33,627 nucleotides of DNA from RYN-433 sp036558265 (GCA_036558265.1 DATBFY010000460.1:1-33627), one strand, 5' to 3'. Shown: positions 21,787 through 29,566, counted from the first letter of the stretch. Numbers and translations: made by a program. The notes: generated by a model from the sequence alone, not told the origin.

Positions 21787-21811
21787 ACCACTCCTCGAGG
21801 AGGAGCTTCAT
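21782..21811 (-). pseudogene. 5' stub of a DUF5615-type toxin gene
   Basis: An ATG overlaps the DUF433 stop (ATGA) and encodes MKLLLEEWLQ, close to the MKxLLDExL opening of PIN-like DUF5615 toxins, the usual partner of DUF433. After about nine codons the similarity stops and the sequence becomes the promoter and start of zinc-ribbon gene D. The frame continues to 21260 only as a shadow of gene D. Interpreted as a toxin gene truncated at the array edge. Confidence 0.55.
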
Positions 21812-22020
21812 GCGGCGGGCGTTACGTGAAGAACTCTGTCACGCGCAAGGTCGAGTATGGCGATCACCTGCTCGCGGGTGACCGACGGGAAATCCTCCAG
21901 GAATTCATCAAGGGAATGACCCTTCGCGAGATAGTCGAAGAGGTTCTTCACAGGCACGCGTGTGCCGCTGAAACAGGGCGTGCCGGAAACGATTTCGGGA
22001 TCGATGGTGATGACAGACAT
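21808..22020 (-). CDS. DUF433 family antitoxin
   Basis: 70 aa. MSVITIDPEIVSGTPCFSG, then TRVPVKNLFDYLAKGHSLDEF, FLEDFPSVTREQVIAILDLA and ARDRV: the complete DUF433 fold, with the GTPCFSGTRVPV motif and the winged helix-turn-helix. DUF433 proteins are usually antitoxins in operons with a DUF5615 PIN-like toxin and repress their own promoter. Here only the toxin's first codons remain. The start at ATG 22020 is chosen because TATAAT ends 7 nt upstream; ATGs at 22026 and 22029 lie inside or against that box. It is downstream of and co-directional with the esterase gene. Confidence 0.88.
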   Translation of the reverse strand: MSVITIDPEIVSGTPCFSGTRVPVKNLFDYLAKGHSLDEFLEDFPSVTREQVIAILDLARDRVLHVTPAA

Positions 22021-22027
22021 CGACATC

Positions 22028-22033
22028 ATTATA
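22028..22033 (-). promoter_or_regulatory. -10 box of the DUF433 gene
   Basis: A perfect TATAAT on the minus strand, 7 nt before the ATG at 22020; implies a leaderless message. Confidence 0.55.
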
Positions 22034-22088
22034 ACATCGATGCCGCTGGTAATGATGGGGTGGTCTGGTCGAAACGCTCGGTTCCGAG

Positions 22089-23039
22089 TTATTTCGGCGC
22101 CGGCATCAGCTTCAGATCCACCGCCCAATCCACGAAGCGCTGCGGCCACGTGCCGAAGGGGATGCCCTTGCGCGGACCGATCGAGCCGCCGTGACCGCCG
22201 GTGCCGTAGATGTGCATCTCGATGTTCAGCGGCGGCTTGGTCGTGCGTCCCACCTCGAACAGCGCGTTGTAAAACTCCACCGTCTGCTTCGCGTGGAAGA
22301 CGTCGCCCGTGCCGGCGCAAACCAGGAACGTCGGCGGCACGTCCTTGGGAACGTGCGTCATGTCCAGCGTACCCGGCTTCCACCCGGGGTAAACCAGGCA
22401 AAGCCAGTCCGGCCGCGAGCTGACGCGGTCGATCGGGTCGGCGGCGTCGGGCTTGCCGGCGTCGTAGGTCAGCGCCAGGCGCGCCGTCTGCTCGCCGCCG
22501 GCGCTGAATCCCATGTGCCCGATCTTGTTCGGGTCGATGTTCCACTCCTTCGCGTTGGCGCGAACCAGGCGCACCGCGCGCTGCGTCTCCACCAGCGCAT
22601 CCGTCGCCGAGCCGTACGGCTGCAGCCGGTAGCGGTGTACGAAGCACGAGACGCCCAGGGTGTTCAGCCACTTGGCCACGTCGGTTCCCTCGGGACCGAC
22701 CCACAGGTCCTTGTTCCCGCCGCCCGGCGAGAGGATGACTGACATGCCGTTGGCCTTGTCGGCCGGGGCGAGATAAAGCTCGATCGACGGGTTGTGGATG
22801 TTGTTGACCTTGGCGACCCCGCCGTCCTTGCTTCGGGTGAAGATCTCCTCCTTGTCGGCGCCGGCCATGGCGTGGAGCGCCGGGTTACCCGACGGGAAGA
22901 GCAGCACGACCTTGTGGCCGGGGGTGATGGGTTGGGGTTCGAGAAGCTTTGCGGCCGATGGTGCGGGATCGTCGGCGAAGGCGATCGGTGCGACGATCAG
23001 GCAGCAGGCGAACAGTGCGATCAAGAGGGGCGTTTTCAC
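22089..23039 (-). CDS. secreted alpha/beta hydrolase (esterase-like)
   Basis: 316 aa from GTG 23039, supported by AGGAA 6 nt upstream; the frame further upstream is noncoding. A signal peptide (KTPLLIALFACCLIVAPIAFA) is cleaved before DDPAP. The domain has SPGGGNKD as oxyanion-hole region, MGFSAGGE as nucleophile elbow with the catalytic Ser, FLVCAGTGDVF near the acid residue and GTGGHGGSIG with the likely catalytic His. This order matches BD-FAE/acetyl-xylan-esterase-like planctomycete hydrolases that act on acylated polysaccharides outside the cytoplasm. The substrate is inferred from the family only. No carbohydrate gene cluster surrounds it. Confidence 0.85.
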   Translation of the reverse strand: MKTPLLIALFACCLIVAPIAFADDPAPSAAKLLEPQPITPGHKVVLLFPSGNPALHAMAGADKEEIFTRSKDGGVAKVNNIHNPSIELYLAPADKANGMSVILSPGGGNKDLWVGPEGTDVAKWLNTLGVSCFVHRYRLQPYGSATDALVETQRAVRLVRANAKEWNIDPNKIGHMGFSAGGEQTARLALTYDAGKPDAADPIDRVSSRPDWLCLVYPGWKPGTLDMTHVPKDVPPTFLVCAGTGDVFHAKQTVEFYNALFEVGRTTKPPLNIEMHIYGTGGHGGSIGPRKGIPFGTWPQRFVDWAVDLKLMPAPK

Positions 23040-23196
23040 GAGGTTCCTCGCGTCGATTGAGCGGGTGAAATGGACGGGCACGGTTGCCGGTGGATCGTAC
23101 CGGTGGGCGGGCCCGGCGTTGAGGGGAACGCACGCTCGGCGCGAGCGGGAGAACTTCCGCAGCGCCGGTTGCGGCAAAATGCACGATCCCCGTCCA

Positions 23197-23224
23197 TTCA
23201 AACCTTTCGGGTCGAAGCTATAAT
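23197..23224 (+). promoter_or_regulatory. promoter of manC
   Basis: TTCAAA (23197-23202), a 16-bp spacer, then TATAAT (23219-23224). It would give a leader of about 100 nt before the ATG at 23333, in contrast to the leaderless genes nearby. Confidence 0.5.
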
Positions 23225-23332
23225 AATTCCTGGCGGAGTTGTCGCCCGACCGCGCAGGCGCGGGGATCTGGCGATGGATGGAATGGAAGGGGGTGACGGG
23301 CGCGCGTCCCAACAACCAATGGATCGACCTCT

Positions 23333-24439
23333 ATGGAATACGCGGTAATCATGGCGGGGGGACGTGGCACGCGGCTTTGGCCGGCCTCGCGGAACGACCG
23401 TCCCAAGCAGCTTTTGCCGCTGGTGCGCGGGAAGTCGCTGCTCCAGTTGTCGTACGAGCGGTTGCGCGCGCTGTTGCCGGCGGAGCAGATCTTCGTCTGT
23501 ACCGGGGCGGCGTACAAAGACCGCGTGCTGGAGAACCTGCCCGAACTGCCGCCCGACAACGTCCTGGGCGAGCCCGAGGGACGCGATACCGCCAACGCCG
23601 TGGGGTTCCCCGCCACCGTGCTGCTCAAGCGCGATCCCGAGGCCGTGATGGCGGTCGTCACCGCCGACCACGTCATCGAGCCGGTCGATCAGTTCACCAA
23701 GAGCCTTAAGACGGCGTTCGAGGTGGTCAAGGAGCAACCCAGGGCGCTGGTCACGTTCGGGCTGATCCCGACGCACGGGCACACCGGGCTGGGGTACATC
23801 CATCGCGGCGAGGCCCTGAAGCTGGCCAGCGGCAGCACCGGGGCGTACCGCGTCATGCGGTTCATCGAAAAGCCCGCCAAGCCGGACGCGGACCGGTTCG
23901 TCGAGTCCGGCCGCTACTACTGGAACAGCGGGATGTTCGTCTGGCGCTGCGACACGGTCATGAGCGAGCTGTCCATCCACCTGCCCCAGGCGGCGGCGGG
24001 GCTGACGAAGATCGGGCAGGCATGGGACACCCCGCGGGCATACGACGTGCTGAACCAGACCTATCCGACGCTGACCAGGAAGAGCATCGACTACGCGGTG
24101 ATGGAGCCAGCGAGCCAGGGAAAGGGCAAGGCGCACGTGGTCGTGGTCGAGATGCCCGTGCAGTGGCTGGACGTCGGCTCGTGGCCGGCGCTGGCGGAGA
24201 CGCTGCCCAACGACGACCACGACAACGCCCTGGACGCGCGCGTCTGCGTGCTTCTGGACTCGTTCAACAACATCGTGATCAGCCACGACCCGGATCACCT
24301 GGTGTCCCTGCTGGGCGTGAGCGACATGATCGTCGTCCACACGCCCGACGCGACCCTGGTCTGTCCGAAAACCGAGGACCAGCGGGTGAAGGAGCTGGTG
24401 CACCAGGTAAAGGAAAAGACGGGCGGGAAATACCAGTAA
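23333..24439 (+). CDS. manC: mannose-1-phosphate guanylyltransferase
   Basis: 368 aa. The nucleotidyltransferase signature AGGRGTRLWPASR with PKQLL (8-28) starts the protein. Later come EPEGRDTANAVGFPA (the conserved ExxGRxTA block), VTADHVIE, GYIHRGE, FIEKPAKPDADRFVESGRY, YWNSGMFVW and VGSW near the end. It makes GDP-mannose from mannose-1-phosphate and GTP for surface glycans. The length matches the single-domain form without a C-terminal mannose-6-phosphate isomerase. Start ATG 23333; no Shine-Dalgarno. ruvX starts 2 bp after the stop, so the two are co-transcribed. Confidence 0.92.
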   Translation: MEYAVIMAGGRGTRLWPASRNDRPKQLLPLVRGKSLLQLSYERLRALLPAEQIFVCTGAAYKDRVLENLPELPPDNVLGEPEGRDTANAVGFPATVLLKRDPEAVMAVVTADHVIEPVDQFTKSLKTAFEVVKEQPRALVTFGLIPTHGHTGLGYIHRGEALKLASGSTGAYRVMRFIEKPAKPDADRFVESGRYYWNSGMFVWRCDTVMSELSIHLPQAAAGLTKIGQAWDTPRAYDVLNQTYPTLTRKSIDYAVMEPASQGKGKAHVVVVEMPVQWLDVGSWPALAETLPNDDHDNALDARVCVLLDSFNNIVISHDPDHLVSLLGVSDMIVVHTPDATLVCPKTEDQRVKELVHQVKEKTGGKYQ

Positions 24440-24441
24440 TC

Positions 24442-24924
24442 ATGCGGACGCTTGCGATCGATCTAGGGGCCAAGCGCGTCGGGCTGGCGTTGTCGGACGA
24501 AGGCGGGCGGTTTGCGACGCCGCTCGACGTGCTGACGGTCTCCTCCCCCCATCAAGCCCTGGAACAGATCGTGCCGGTGATCGAAAAGGAGGGGGTGGAG
24601 CGCGTGGTCGTCGGCTTGCCGCTGAACATGGACGACTCCCTGGGCCGCCAGGCCCAATCCGCGCTGGCGTGGGGCCGACAGCTTGCCGACCGATCCGGAA
24701 AGCCCGTGCTCTTCGTGGACGAACGCCTGAGCTCGTTTGCTGCGGAAGAAACGCTGACCCAGCGCAAGAGGGCGGGGGAGAGGTTGACCAGGGAGAGGAA
24801 GAGGCGGCAGCTCGACGCAGTGGCGGCAGCCACGTTCCTGCAGCAATTTCTCGATGGAAAGTTACAAGCAATGTCCGAGGCGAAGGTTATGGATCAGCCA
24901 ACGTCGCGGGGTCGGGCACGTTGA
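24442..24924 (+). CDS. ruvX: YqgF/RuvX family nuclease
   Basis: 160 aa (family usually ~140). LAIDLGAKRVGLALSD (4-19), VVVGLPLNMDDSLG, FVDERLSSFAAEE and the terminal DAVAAATFLQQFLD match the RNase H-like YqgF fold, with Asp7, Glu at VDER and the Asp near DAVAA as metal ligands. The protein processes the 5' end of pre-16S rRNA and has been proposed as a Holliday junction resolvase. The start ATG 24442 lies 2 bp after the manC stop without a Shine-Dalgarno, so translation is probably coupled. The C-terminal 20 residues are extra and polar. Confidence 0.9.
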   Translation: MRTLAIDLGAKRVGLALSDEGGRFATPLDVLTVSSPHQALEQIVPVIEKEGVERVVVGLPLNMDDSLGRQAQSALAWGRQLADRSGKPVLFVDERLSSFAAEETLTQRKRAGERLTRERKRRQLDAVAAATFLQQFLDGKLQAMSEAKVMDQPTSRGRAR

Positions 24925-24943
24925 ACGATGTGCGGAGATACCG

Positions 24944-25756
24944 ATGCGTCGATCGATCCAACTCGGAGTGGCGTTGCTCCTGCTGGTGGGCTTTGCCGTT
25001 CCCGTCCACGCGGCGAAAAAGAACAAGACCAAGGGCCTGCCCCCGGCCAGCAACGTGCCGGACGTAGACGATACGGCGATGAAAGACGCCAAGAGCAAGC
25101 TGGCCTTGGCGCAGGGCCGGCTGGAAAAGGCGCAAGATACGCTGACAACATTGGTTGCGCGCCTTCGCAAGGAGGGGGAGACGGCGCCGGCGCGGGCACA
25201 GGGCGAGGCGGCGCTCAAGCAGGCGCAGGCCGACTACGACGCGGCCGCCGGGCCGGTGCTGGAAAAGGTGAGGGCGTCGGCGAAATACCAGCGGGCGCTG
25301 GACGAGAAGAAGGCGGCCACCAAACGCGTGGACGAGCTCAACGCCGACCCCGCTACGCCCCAGGAACCCATCGCCGAGGCAGCCAGGGTCGTGCTGGAGA
25401 AGGGCACGGCGGTCAGCGCGATCGAGCGGGGCGCGCTGGAGGCCGACGCCAACGTCCAGCGATCGAAGGCGCAACTCGACGACGCCAATAAGCGCCTGTT
25501 GAAGGCGAAGTACGAGTTCGAACAGTCGCTGAAGAATAATCCCGAGATCGCCGAGGCGCGGCGGCAAGTGGACCAGGCGAAGGACGAGATCCCGCCGCTT
25601 CAGTCGGCCTACGATTCGGCCCTGGCAAAGTACAACCAGGACGTGGCGGCGCACGACAAGGCGGTGGCAAGCGAGGCGGGGAATCGCACCGGGAGCGGCG
25701 ACGGCACGAAGACCGGTGGAAGCGGCGCGCGGAAGAAGCACAAGAAAAAGCTTTGA
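24944..25756 (+). CDS. exported coiled-coil protein
   Basis: 270 aa from ATG 24944, with CGGAG 7 nt upstream. A signal peptide (RRSIQLGVALLLLVGFAVPVHA) ends before AKKNKTKG. Then come long Ala/Lys/Glu/Gln-rich heptad stretches (KSKLALAQGRLEKAQDTLTT; DDANKRLLKAKYEFEQSLKN), interrupted by proline-containing turns at DADPATPQEP-like and IPPLQSAY. The tail is a Gly/Ser/Thr linker with the basic end ARKKHKKKL. Probably a periplasmic elongated helical protein. No enzyme motif. It lies 19 bp after ruvX, in the manC transcript. Confidence 0.78.
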   Translation: MRRSIQLGVALLLLVGFAVPVHAAKKNKTKGLPPASNVPDVDDTAMKDAKSKLALAQGRLEKAQDTLTTLVARLRKEGETAPARAQGEAALKQAQADYDAAAGPVLEKVRASAKYQRALDEKKAATKRVDELNADPATPQEPIAEAARVVLEKGTAVSAIERGALEADANVQRSKAQLDDANKRLLKAKYEFEQSLKNNPEIAEARRQVDQAKDEIPPLQSAYDSALAKYNQDVAAHDKAVASEAGNRTGSGDGTKTGGSGARKKHKKKL

Positions 25757-25772
25757 ATGCCTGCGGTCCGCG

Positions 25773-26303
25773 CTAGCGTCGGGACGTCGTTTTGCGCGGT
25801 GGGGCGGTATAGTCGCCGGAGCGGCCACCGGATTTTTCGAGCAGGCGGATGTCGTCGATGATCATCCCCTTGTCGAGGGCCTTGCACATGTCATAAATCG
25901 TGAGGGCGGCGACGGCAACGGCGGTGAGGGCTTCCATCTCGACGCCGGTCCTTCCCGAAATGATTGCGGTGGCCTTGACGCGCAGGCGCACGCGGTCCTC
26001 GCCGCCGTCGGGCTCGAAGCTTGGGAGGTCGAAATCGACCTGGACGCTTTCGACGGGCAGGGGGTGACAGAGGGGGATCAGGTCGCCGGTGCGCTTGGCG
26101 GCCATGATGCCGGCGACGCGGGCGACGGCCAGCACCTCGCCCTTGGGGATGCGCTCTTCGGCGATCGCGCGCAGGGTCTCGGGGAGGAGGAGGACGAAGC
26201 CCTCGGCGATCGCGCGGCGGGCGGTGGCGGGCTTGGCGGAGACGTCCACCATCCGGGCGCGGCCGGCGGCGTCGAGGTGGGTGAGCTTGCGGGTGCGGGG
26301 CAT
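25773..26303 (-). CDS. moaC: cyclic pyranopterin monophosphate synthase
   Basis: 176 aa from ATG 26303. RMVDVSAKPATARRAIAEG, the LIPLCHPLPVESV block (active-site His), MEALTAVAVAALTIYDMCKA and DKGMIIDDIRLLEKSGG are diagnostic for MoaC, which completes the first step of molybdenum cofactor synthesis. The frame is open to ATG 26372, which overlaps the stop of the upstream DJ-1/PfpI gene as ATGA. That start would add 23 Arg/Ser-rich residues not found in typical MoaC, so the internal ATG is preferred, though coupling argues the other way. No moaA or other cofactor gene is in the window. Confidence 0.9.
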   Translation of the reverse strand: MPRTRKLTHLDAAGRARMVDVSAKPATARRAIAEGFVLLLPETLRAIAEERIPKGEVLAVARVAGIMAAKRTGDLIPLCHPLPVESVQVDFDLPSFEPDGGEDRVRLRVKATAIISGRTGVEMEALTAVAVAALTIYDMCKALDKGMIIDDIRLLEKSGGRSGDYTAPPRKTTSRR

Positions 26304-26368
26304 GGAATGACTGTTTACCGTGCGGCGTCGCGAACGCAAATCGCCAACCGACACGCCGATCGCTCGAC

Positions 26369-27073
26369 TCATGAATGCCGGGGCGTGACCCCGAGTTGCA
26401 GGGCGATGCGTTTGGCCGTTTCCAGCCGGCGGTCGGCCAGATCCTGGGCGCGGGCGCGGACGGCCTGGAGGACTTCGGCCGGGGCGCGGTCGGGGGTGCC
26501 GCTGTCGAAGGGGGGTTCGGGGGCGTATTGCATGTAAAGCTGGATCTCCTGGGCGATGCGGTCGCCGCAGAGCTTGGCGACGAGGTGGAAGGCGCCGTCG
26601 ATGCCGGCGGTGACGCCGGCCGTGGTGATCAGGTGGCCGTCCTCGACGAACCGGGCATTAATGGGGGTGGCGCCGAAATAAGGAAGGAGGTGGTGGGCGG
26701 CCCAATAAGTGGTGGCGCGGCGACCGACCAGCAGGCCCGCGGCGCCGCAGATCAGGGCGCCGGTGCAGACGGAGAGGACGTATCGCGCGCCCGCGGACTG
26801 GCGGCGGATGAAGGAGAGTACGGTGTCGTCATCCATTAGCGCCTGTTGACCGCCGCCGCCGGGGATCAGGAGGACGTCGAGCCCGGGGCATTCGTCAAAG
26901 GAGGTGTCGGGGGTGAGGATGAGGCCTCGGCCGTCGCGGACCGGCTGCTTGTCCTTCCAGAGGACGTGGAAGGTGGAATCGGGGATGCGGGAGAGCACTT
27001 CGAAGGGGCCGGTGAAGTCGGCCTGGTCGACCCGGGGGTAGATGATGCCGCCGATCTGGAGGGGTGGGGGCAC
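26369..27073 (-). CDS. DJ-1/PfpI family protein
   Basis: 234 aa from GTG 27073, with AAAGGAA about 9 nt upstream. The opening IGGIIYPRVDQADFTGPFEV, then DVLLIPGGGGQQAL, and the nucleophile elbow SVCTGALICGAAGLL with the catalytic Cys near residue 100. The segment RRATTYWAAHHLL plus ITTAGVTAGIDGAFHLVA is typical of the isonitrile hydratase / AraC-partner branch of the class I glutamine amidotransferase-like fold. The last 35 residues are a helical Arg/Ala-rich extension. The specific reaction is not determined. It overlaps the longer moaC frame and shares its direction, so the pair is probably one transcript. Confidence 0.85.
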   Translation of the reverse strand: MPPPLQIGGIIYPRVDQADFTGPFEVLSRIPDSTFHVLWKDKQPVRDGRGLILTPDTSFDECPGLDVLLIPGGGGQQALMDDDTVLSFIRRQSAGARYVLSVCTGALICGAAGLLVGRRATTYWAAHHLLPYFGATPINARFVEDGHLITTAGVTAGIDGAFHLVAKLCGDRIAQEIQLYMQYAPEPPFDSGTPDRAPAEVLQAVRARAQDLADRRLETAKRIALQLGVTPRHS

Positions 27074-27155
27074 GGGAAATTCCTTTCAGAGCACGGGCGA
27101 ACACACGGTGCGAAACCGCAAGCGGAGATCGAGTCGGTCGGCCGTAAGGATCATA

Positions 27156-27189
27156 CGCGTGACGCACGGGCGTCTTGACGCGTCACGCG
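27156..27189. promoter_or_regulatory. inverted repeat in the divergent PfpI/nuoC promoter region
   Basis: CGCGTGACGC (27156-27165) and GCGTCACGCG (27180-27189) are perfect 10-bp inverted arms over 14 nt. The right arm overlaps the spacer of the nuoC promoter, and the left arm abuts TATGAT (27155-27150, minus strand), a possible -10 for the PfpI gene. Good candidate operator for both genes. Confidence 0.5.
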
Positions 27190-27203
27190 GCGGTCTGAAC
27201 AAT
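27175..27203 (+). promoter_or_regulatory. candidate promoter of nuoC
   Basis: TTGACG (27175-27180), a 17-bp spacer, then AACAAT (27198-27203). The start codon is 50 bp downstream with AAAGGAAA in between. Confidence 0.45.
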
Positions 27204-27253
27204 CGAACGGGTCAGACGTGCAGAAAACTGCAATCGAAAGGAAACGACCGCAC

Positions 27254-27835
27254 ATGCCCCGCACGATCACGCATCCGGCGCTTCAGCCGCTCAAGGCGCA
27301 CTTCCCGAACATCAAGCTCCAGGTTGGCGAGTTTCGCGACATGGTGACGGTGGTGGTGCCGCGGGAGCACATCCACGAGGTGGCCGAGTTCCTGCGCGAC
27401 GACCCGCACCTGCACTACGACATGCTCGCGGAGTTGAACGGCGTTGATTACCTGGGATATCCCGGGGCGAGGCACCGGTTCGCCGTGAATTACGGCCTGA
27501 CGAGCGTGGCGAAGAACAACCGGCTTTGGCTGAAGGTCTTTCTCGATCCGACTCTGCCGACCGGGCCGAAGGAGAACTCGCCGCGCGACGAGGAGGTGAT
27601 GGAGAAGGGGGATCCGGGGCTCAAGGTGGACAGCGTCTGCTCCGTTTGGCCGGGGGCGGAGTGGATGGAGCGCGAAGTTTACGACATGTATGGAATCATC
27701 TTCGTGGATCATCCGGATTTGAGGCGGATTTTGACTTGGAATGGGTTTGGGTCCTATCCGCTGAGGAAGGACTATCCGTTGCGCGGGGTCGGGGAGCGTG
27801 AGGATTACAAGATCGTGACGCGTGACAGCGCGTGA
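27254..27835 (+). CDS. nuoC: NADH-quinone oxidoreductase subunit C
   Basis: 193 aa from ATG 27254, supported by AAAGGAAA about 10 nt upstream. HIHEVAEFLRDDPHLHYDML and LNGVDYLGY open the family domain. The signature WMEREVYDMYGIIFVDHPDL, RRIL and YPLRKDYPLRG is complete. NuoC is a peripheral-arm subunit of respiratory complex I. The expected neighbours nuoB and nuoD are absent: an intrinsic terminator and nadB follow. Either the complex I genes are dispersed in this genome or this is a detached copy. The product looks intact. Confidence 0.93.
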   Translation: MPRTITHPALQPLKAHFPNIKLQVGEFRDMVTVVVPREHIHEVAEFLRDDPHLHYDMLAELNGVDYLGYPGARHRFAVNYGLTSVAKNNRLWLKVFLDPTLPTGPKENSPRDEEVMEKGDPGLKVDSVCSVWPGAEWMEREVYDMYGIIFVDHPDLRRILTWNGFGSYPLRKDYPLRGVGEREDYKIVTRDSA

Positions 27836-27858
27836 GCGCCGGAAGCACAAGAATGAGG

Positions 27859-27888
27859 GCCCACGGAAGGTATTCCGTGGGCTTTTTT
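27859..27888 (+). terminator. intrinsic terminator after nuoC
   Basis: A perfect 10-bp stem (GCCCACGGAA / TTCCGTGGGC) over a GGTA loop, followed by six T. It ends only 7 nt before the ATG of nadB, so nadB must start inside or just past it, or be expressed by readthrough. Confidence 0.9.
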
Positions 27889-27895
27889 GACACCG

Positions 27896-29566
27896 ATGTT
27901 TGAACCCATCACCCAACGCCGCTACCTCATCCCGTTCAACGCGGCGCGTCTGCCGCAGCAGTTTACGGACGTGCTGGTGATCGGCGGCGGGGTCGCGGGG
28001 CTGCGGGCGGCGATCGCGGCGGCGGATCACGGCGTGGACGTGCTGCTGCTCACCAAGGACACGGTCGCCGAGTCGAATACGTGGTACGCGCAAGGCGGCA
28101 TCGCGGCGGTTCTGCAGCCGCTGGACTCCTACGAGTCGCACATCGCCGATACCGAAAAGGGCGGGGCGGGGCTTTGCGACGACAAGGCCGTGCGGATCGT
28201 GATTGAGGAGGGGCCCAAGCGCGTGCTCGAGTTGCTCGAATGGGGCGCGAATTTCGACAAGAAACCGGGAAATGCGCACGACCTGGCGTTCACCCTGGAA
28301 GGGGGGCACTCATTCGCGCGGATTATCCACGCGTACGGCGACGCGACCGGGCGGGAGCTGGCGCAGACGCTGATCCGCACGGTGCGGACGCGCGAGAACA
28401 TCCGCTTGTCGGAACGGTCGTTCGCGATCGATCTGCTGACCCACGAGGGACGGTGCATCGGCGCGATCGCGCTGATCGACAACCAGGTGCAGATGATCTG
28501 GGCGAAGCGCACGATCCTGGCGTCGGGGGGGGCGGGGCAGCTTTACCGGGAATCGACCAACCCCCGGATCGCGACGGCGGATGGCCATGCGATGGCGTAC
28601 CGCGCGGGGGCGACTCTCCAGGACATGGAGATGGTGCAGTTCCACCCCACGACGCTTTACGTGGCGGGCGCTTCCCGCGCGCTGATCACCGAAGCCGTGC
28701 GCGGGGAAGGGGGGTACCTGGTCGATCGAAACGGGTACCGGTTCATGGGCGATTATCATCCGGCCAAGGAACTGGCGCCGCGCGACGTGGTGAGCCGGGC
28801 GATCGTGGATCAGATCCGCAAGACGCACTACACGCACGTTTACCTGGACGCCCGCCACCTGCCGCCGCAGGAATTTCTGGAACGTTTTCCCCAGCTTGCC
28901 AGATTGCTCGAGGAGTTTGACATCGATCCGTCGAAGGCTCTGATCCCGATCCACCCGGCGGCGCACTACATGATCGGCGGGGTGGACACCGACGAGCAGG
29001 CGCGTACGTCGCTGCCGGGGCTGTACGCGGTGGGAGAGGCAGGTTGCTCGGGTCTTCACGGGGCCAATCGCCTGGGTTCCAACAGTTTGCTGGAGGGGTT
29101 GGCGTTCGGCGCGCGGGGCGGGATCGACGCGGCGCGCGGCGCGAAGGAGAATCACATCAAGTTTCCCCTGAAGCTTGATCACAAGATTCTGCCATCTACG
29201 AAGACGGAGCTGGACATCACGGATGTCAAAAGTTCGTTGCGTTCGGTGATGTGGCGGAACGTGGGGATCGAGCGTGACGGCTCGCGACTGGAGGAGACGC
29301 GGGAGATCATCGCGTTCTGGGCGCGGTATGTGATGGATAAGATATTCAATGCGAACGACTTAGGATCGCCCGGGGCGACCGCCGGATGGGAGGTGCAGAA
29401 CATGCTGACGGTCGCCGCGCTGGTGACCAATGCGGCGCTGAGCCGCACGGAATCGCGTGGGTGTCACTATCGCCTGGACTATCCGGGGAGGGACGATGCG
29501 CACTGGCGGCTGCACCTGTTGTGGAAGCGGCCGATGGAGACACCGATTCCAGACCCGATCGCGTAG
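27896..29566 (+). CDS. nadB: L-aspartate oxidase
   Basis: 556 aa from ATG 27896; the TTG at 27887 lies in the terminator's T-run. FAD is bound by VIGGGVAGLRAAIAAADHG (28-46). TWYAQGGIAAV, EGGHSFARI, TNPRIATADGHAMAYRAGA, MVQFHPTTLY, EAVRGEGGYLV, ELAPRDVVSRAI and GEAGCSGLHGANRLGSNSLL match NadB throughout. It oxidises aspartate to iminoaspartate, the first step of de novo NAD synthesis. nadA and nadC are not adjacent. The C-terminal helical domain (VMWRNVGIERDGSRL and on) is complete. There is no visible ribosome binding site. Confidence 0.95.
   Translation: MFEPITQRRYLIPFNAARLPQQFTDVLVIGGGVAGLRAAIAAADHGVDVLLLTKDTVAESNTWYAQGGIAAVLQPLDSYESHIADTEKGGAGLCDDKAVRIVIEEGPKRVLELLEWGANFDKKPGNAHDLAFTLEGGHSFARIIHAYGDATGRELAQTLIRTVRTRENIRLSERSFAIDLLTHEGRCIGAIALIDNQVQMIWAKRTILASGGAGQLYRESTNPRIATADGHAMAYRAGATLQDMEMVQFHPTTLYVAGASRALITEAVRGEGGYLVDRNGYRFMGDYHPAKELAPRDVVSRAIVDQIRKTHYTHVYLDARHLPPQEFLERFPQLARLLEEFDIDPSKALIPIHPAAHYMIGGVDTDEQARTSLPGLYAVGEAGCSGLHGANRLGSNSLLEGLAFGARGGIDAARGAKENHIKFPLKLDHKILPSTKTELDITDVKSSLRSVMWRNVGIERDGSRLEETREIIAFWARYVMDKIFNANDLGSPGATAGWEVQNMLTVAALVTNAALSRTESRGCHYRLDYPGRDDAHWRLHLLWKRPMETPIPDPIA

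Noticed and set aside
21260..21811. 183-aa frame from MKLLLEEWL as an intact toxin
   Set aside because: After nine residues it reads gene D in another frame, Arg/Pro/Ala-rich with no PIN-like acidic residues.
27887..27895. TTG start for nadB
   Set aside because: It overlaps the terminator T-run and adds only three residues; ATG 27896 fits better.
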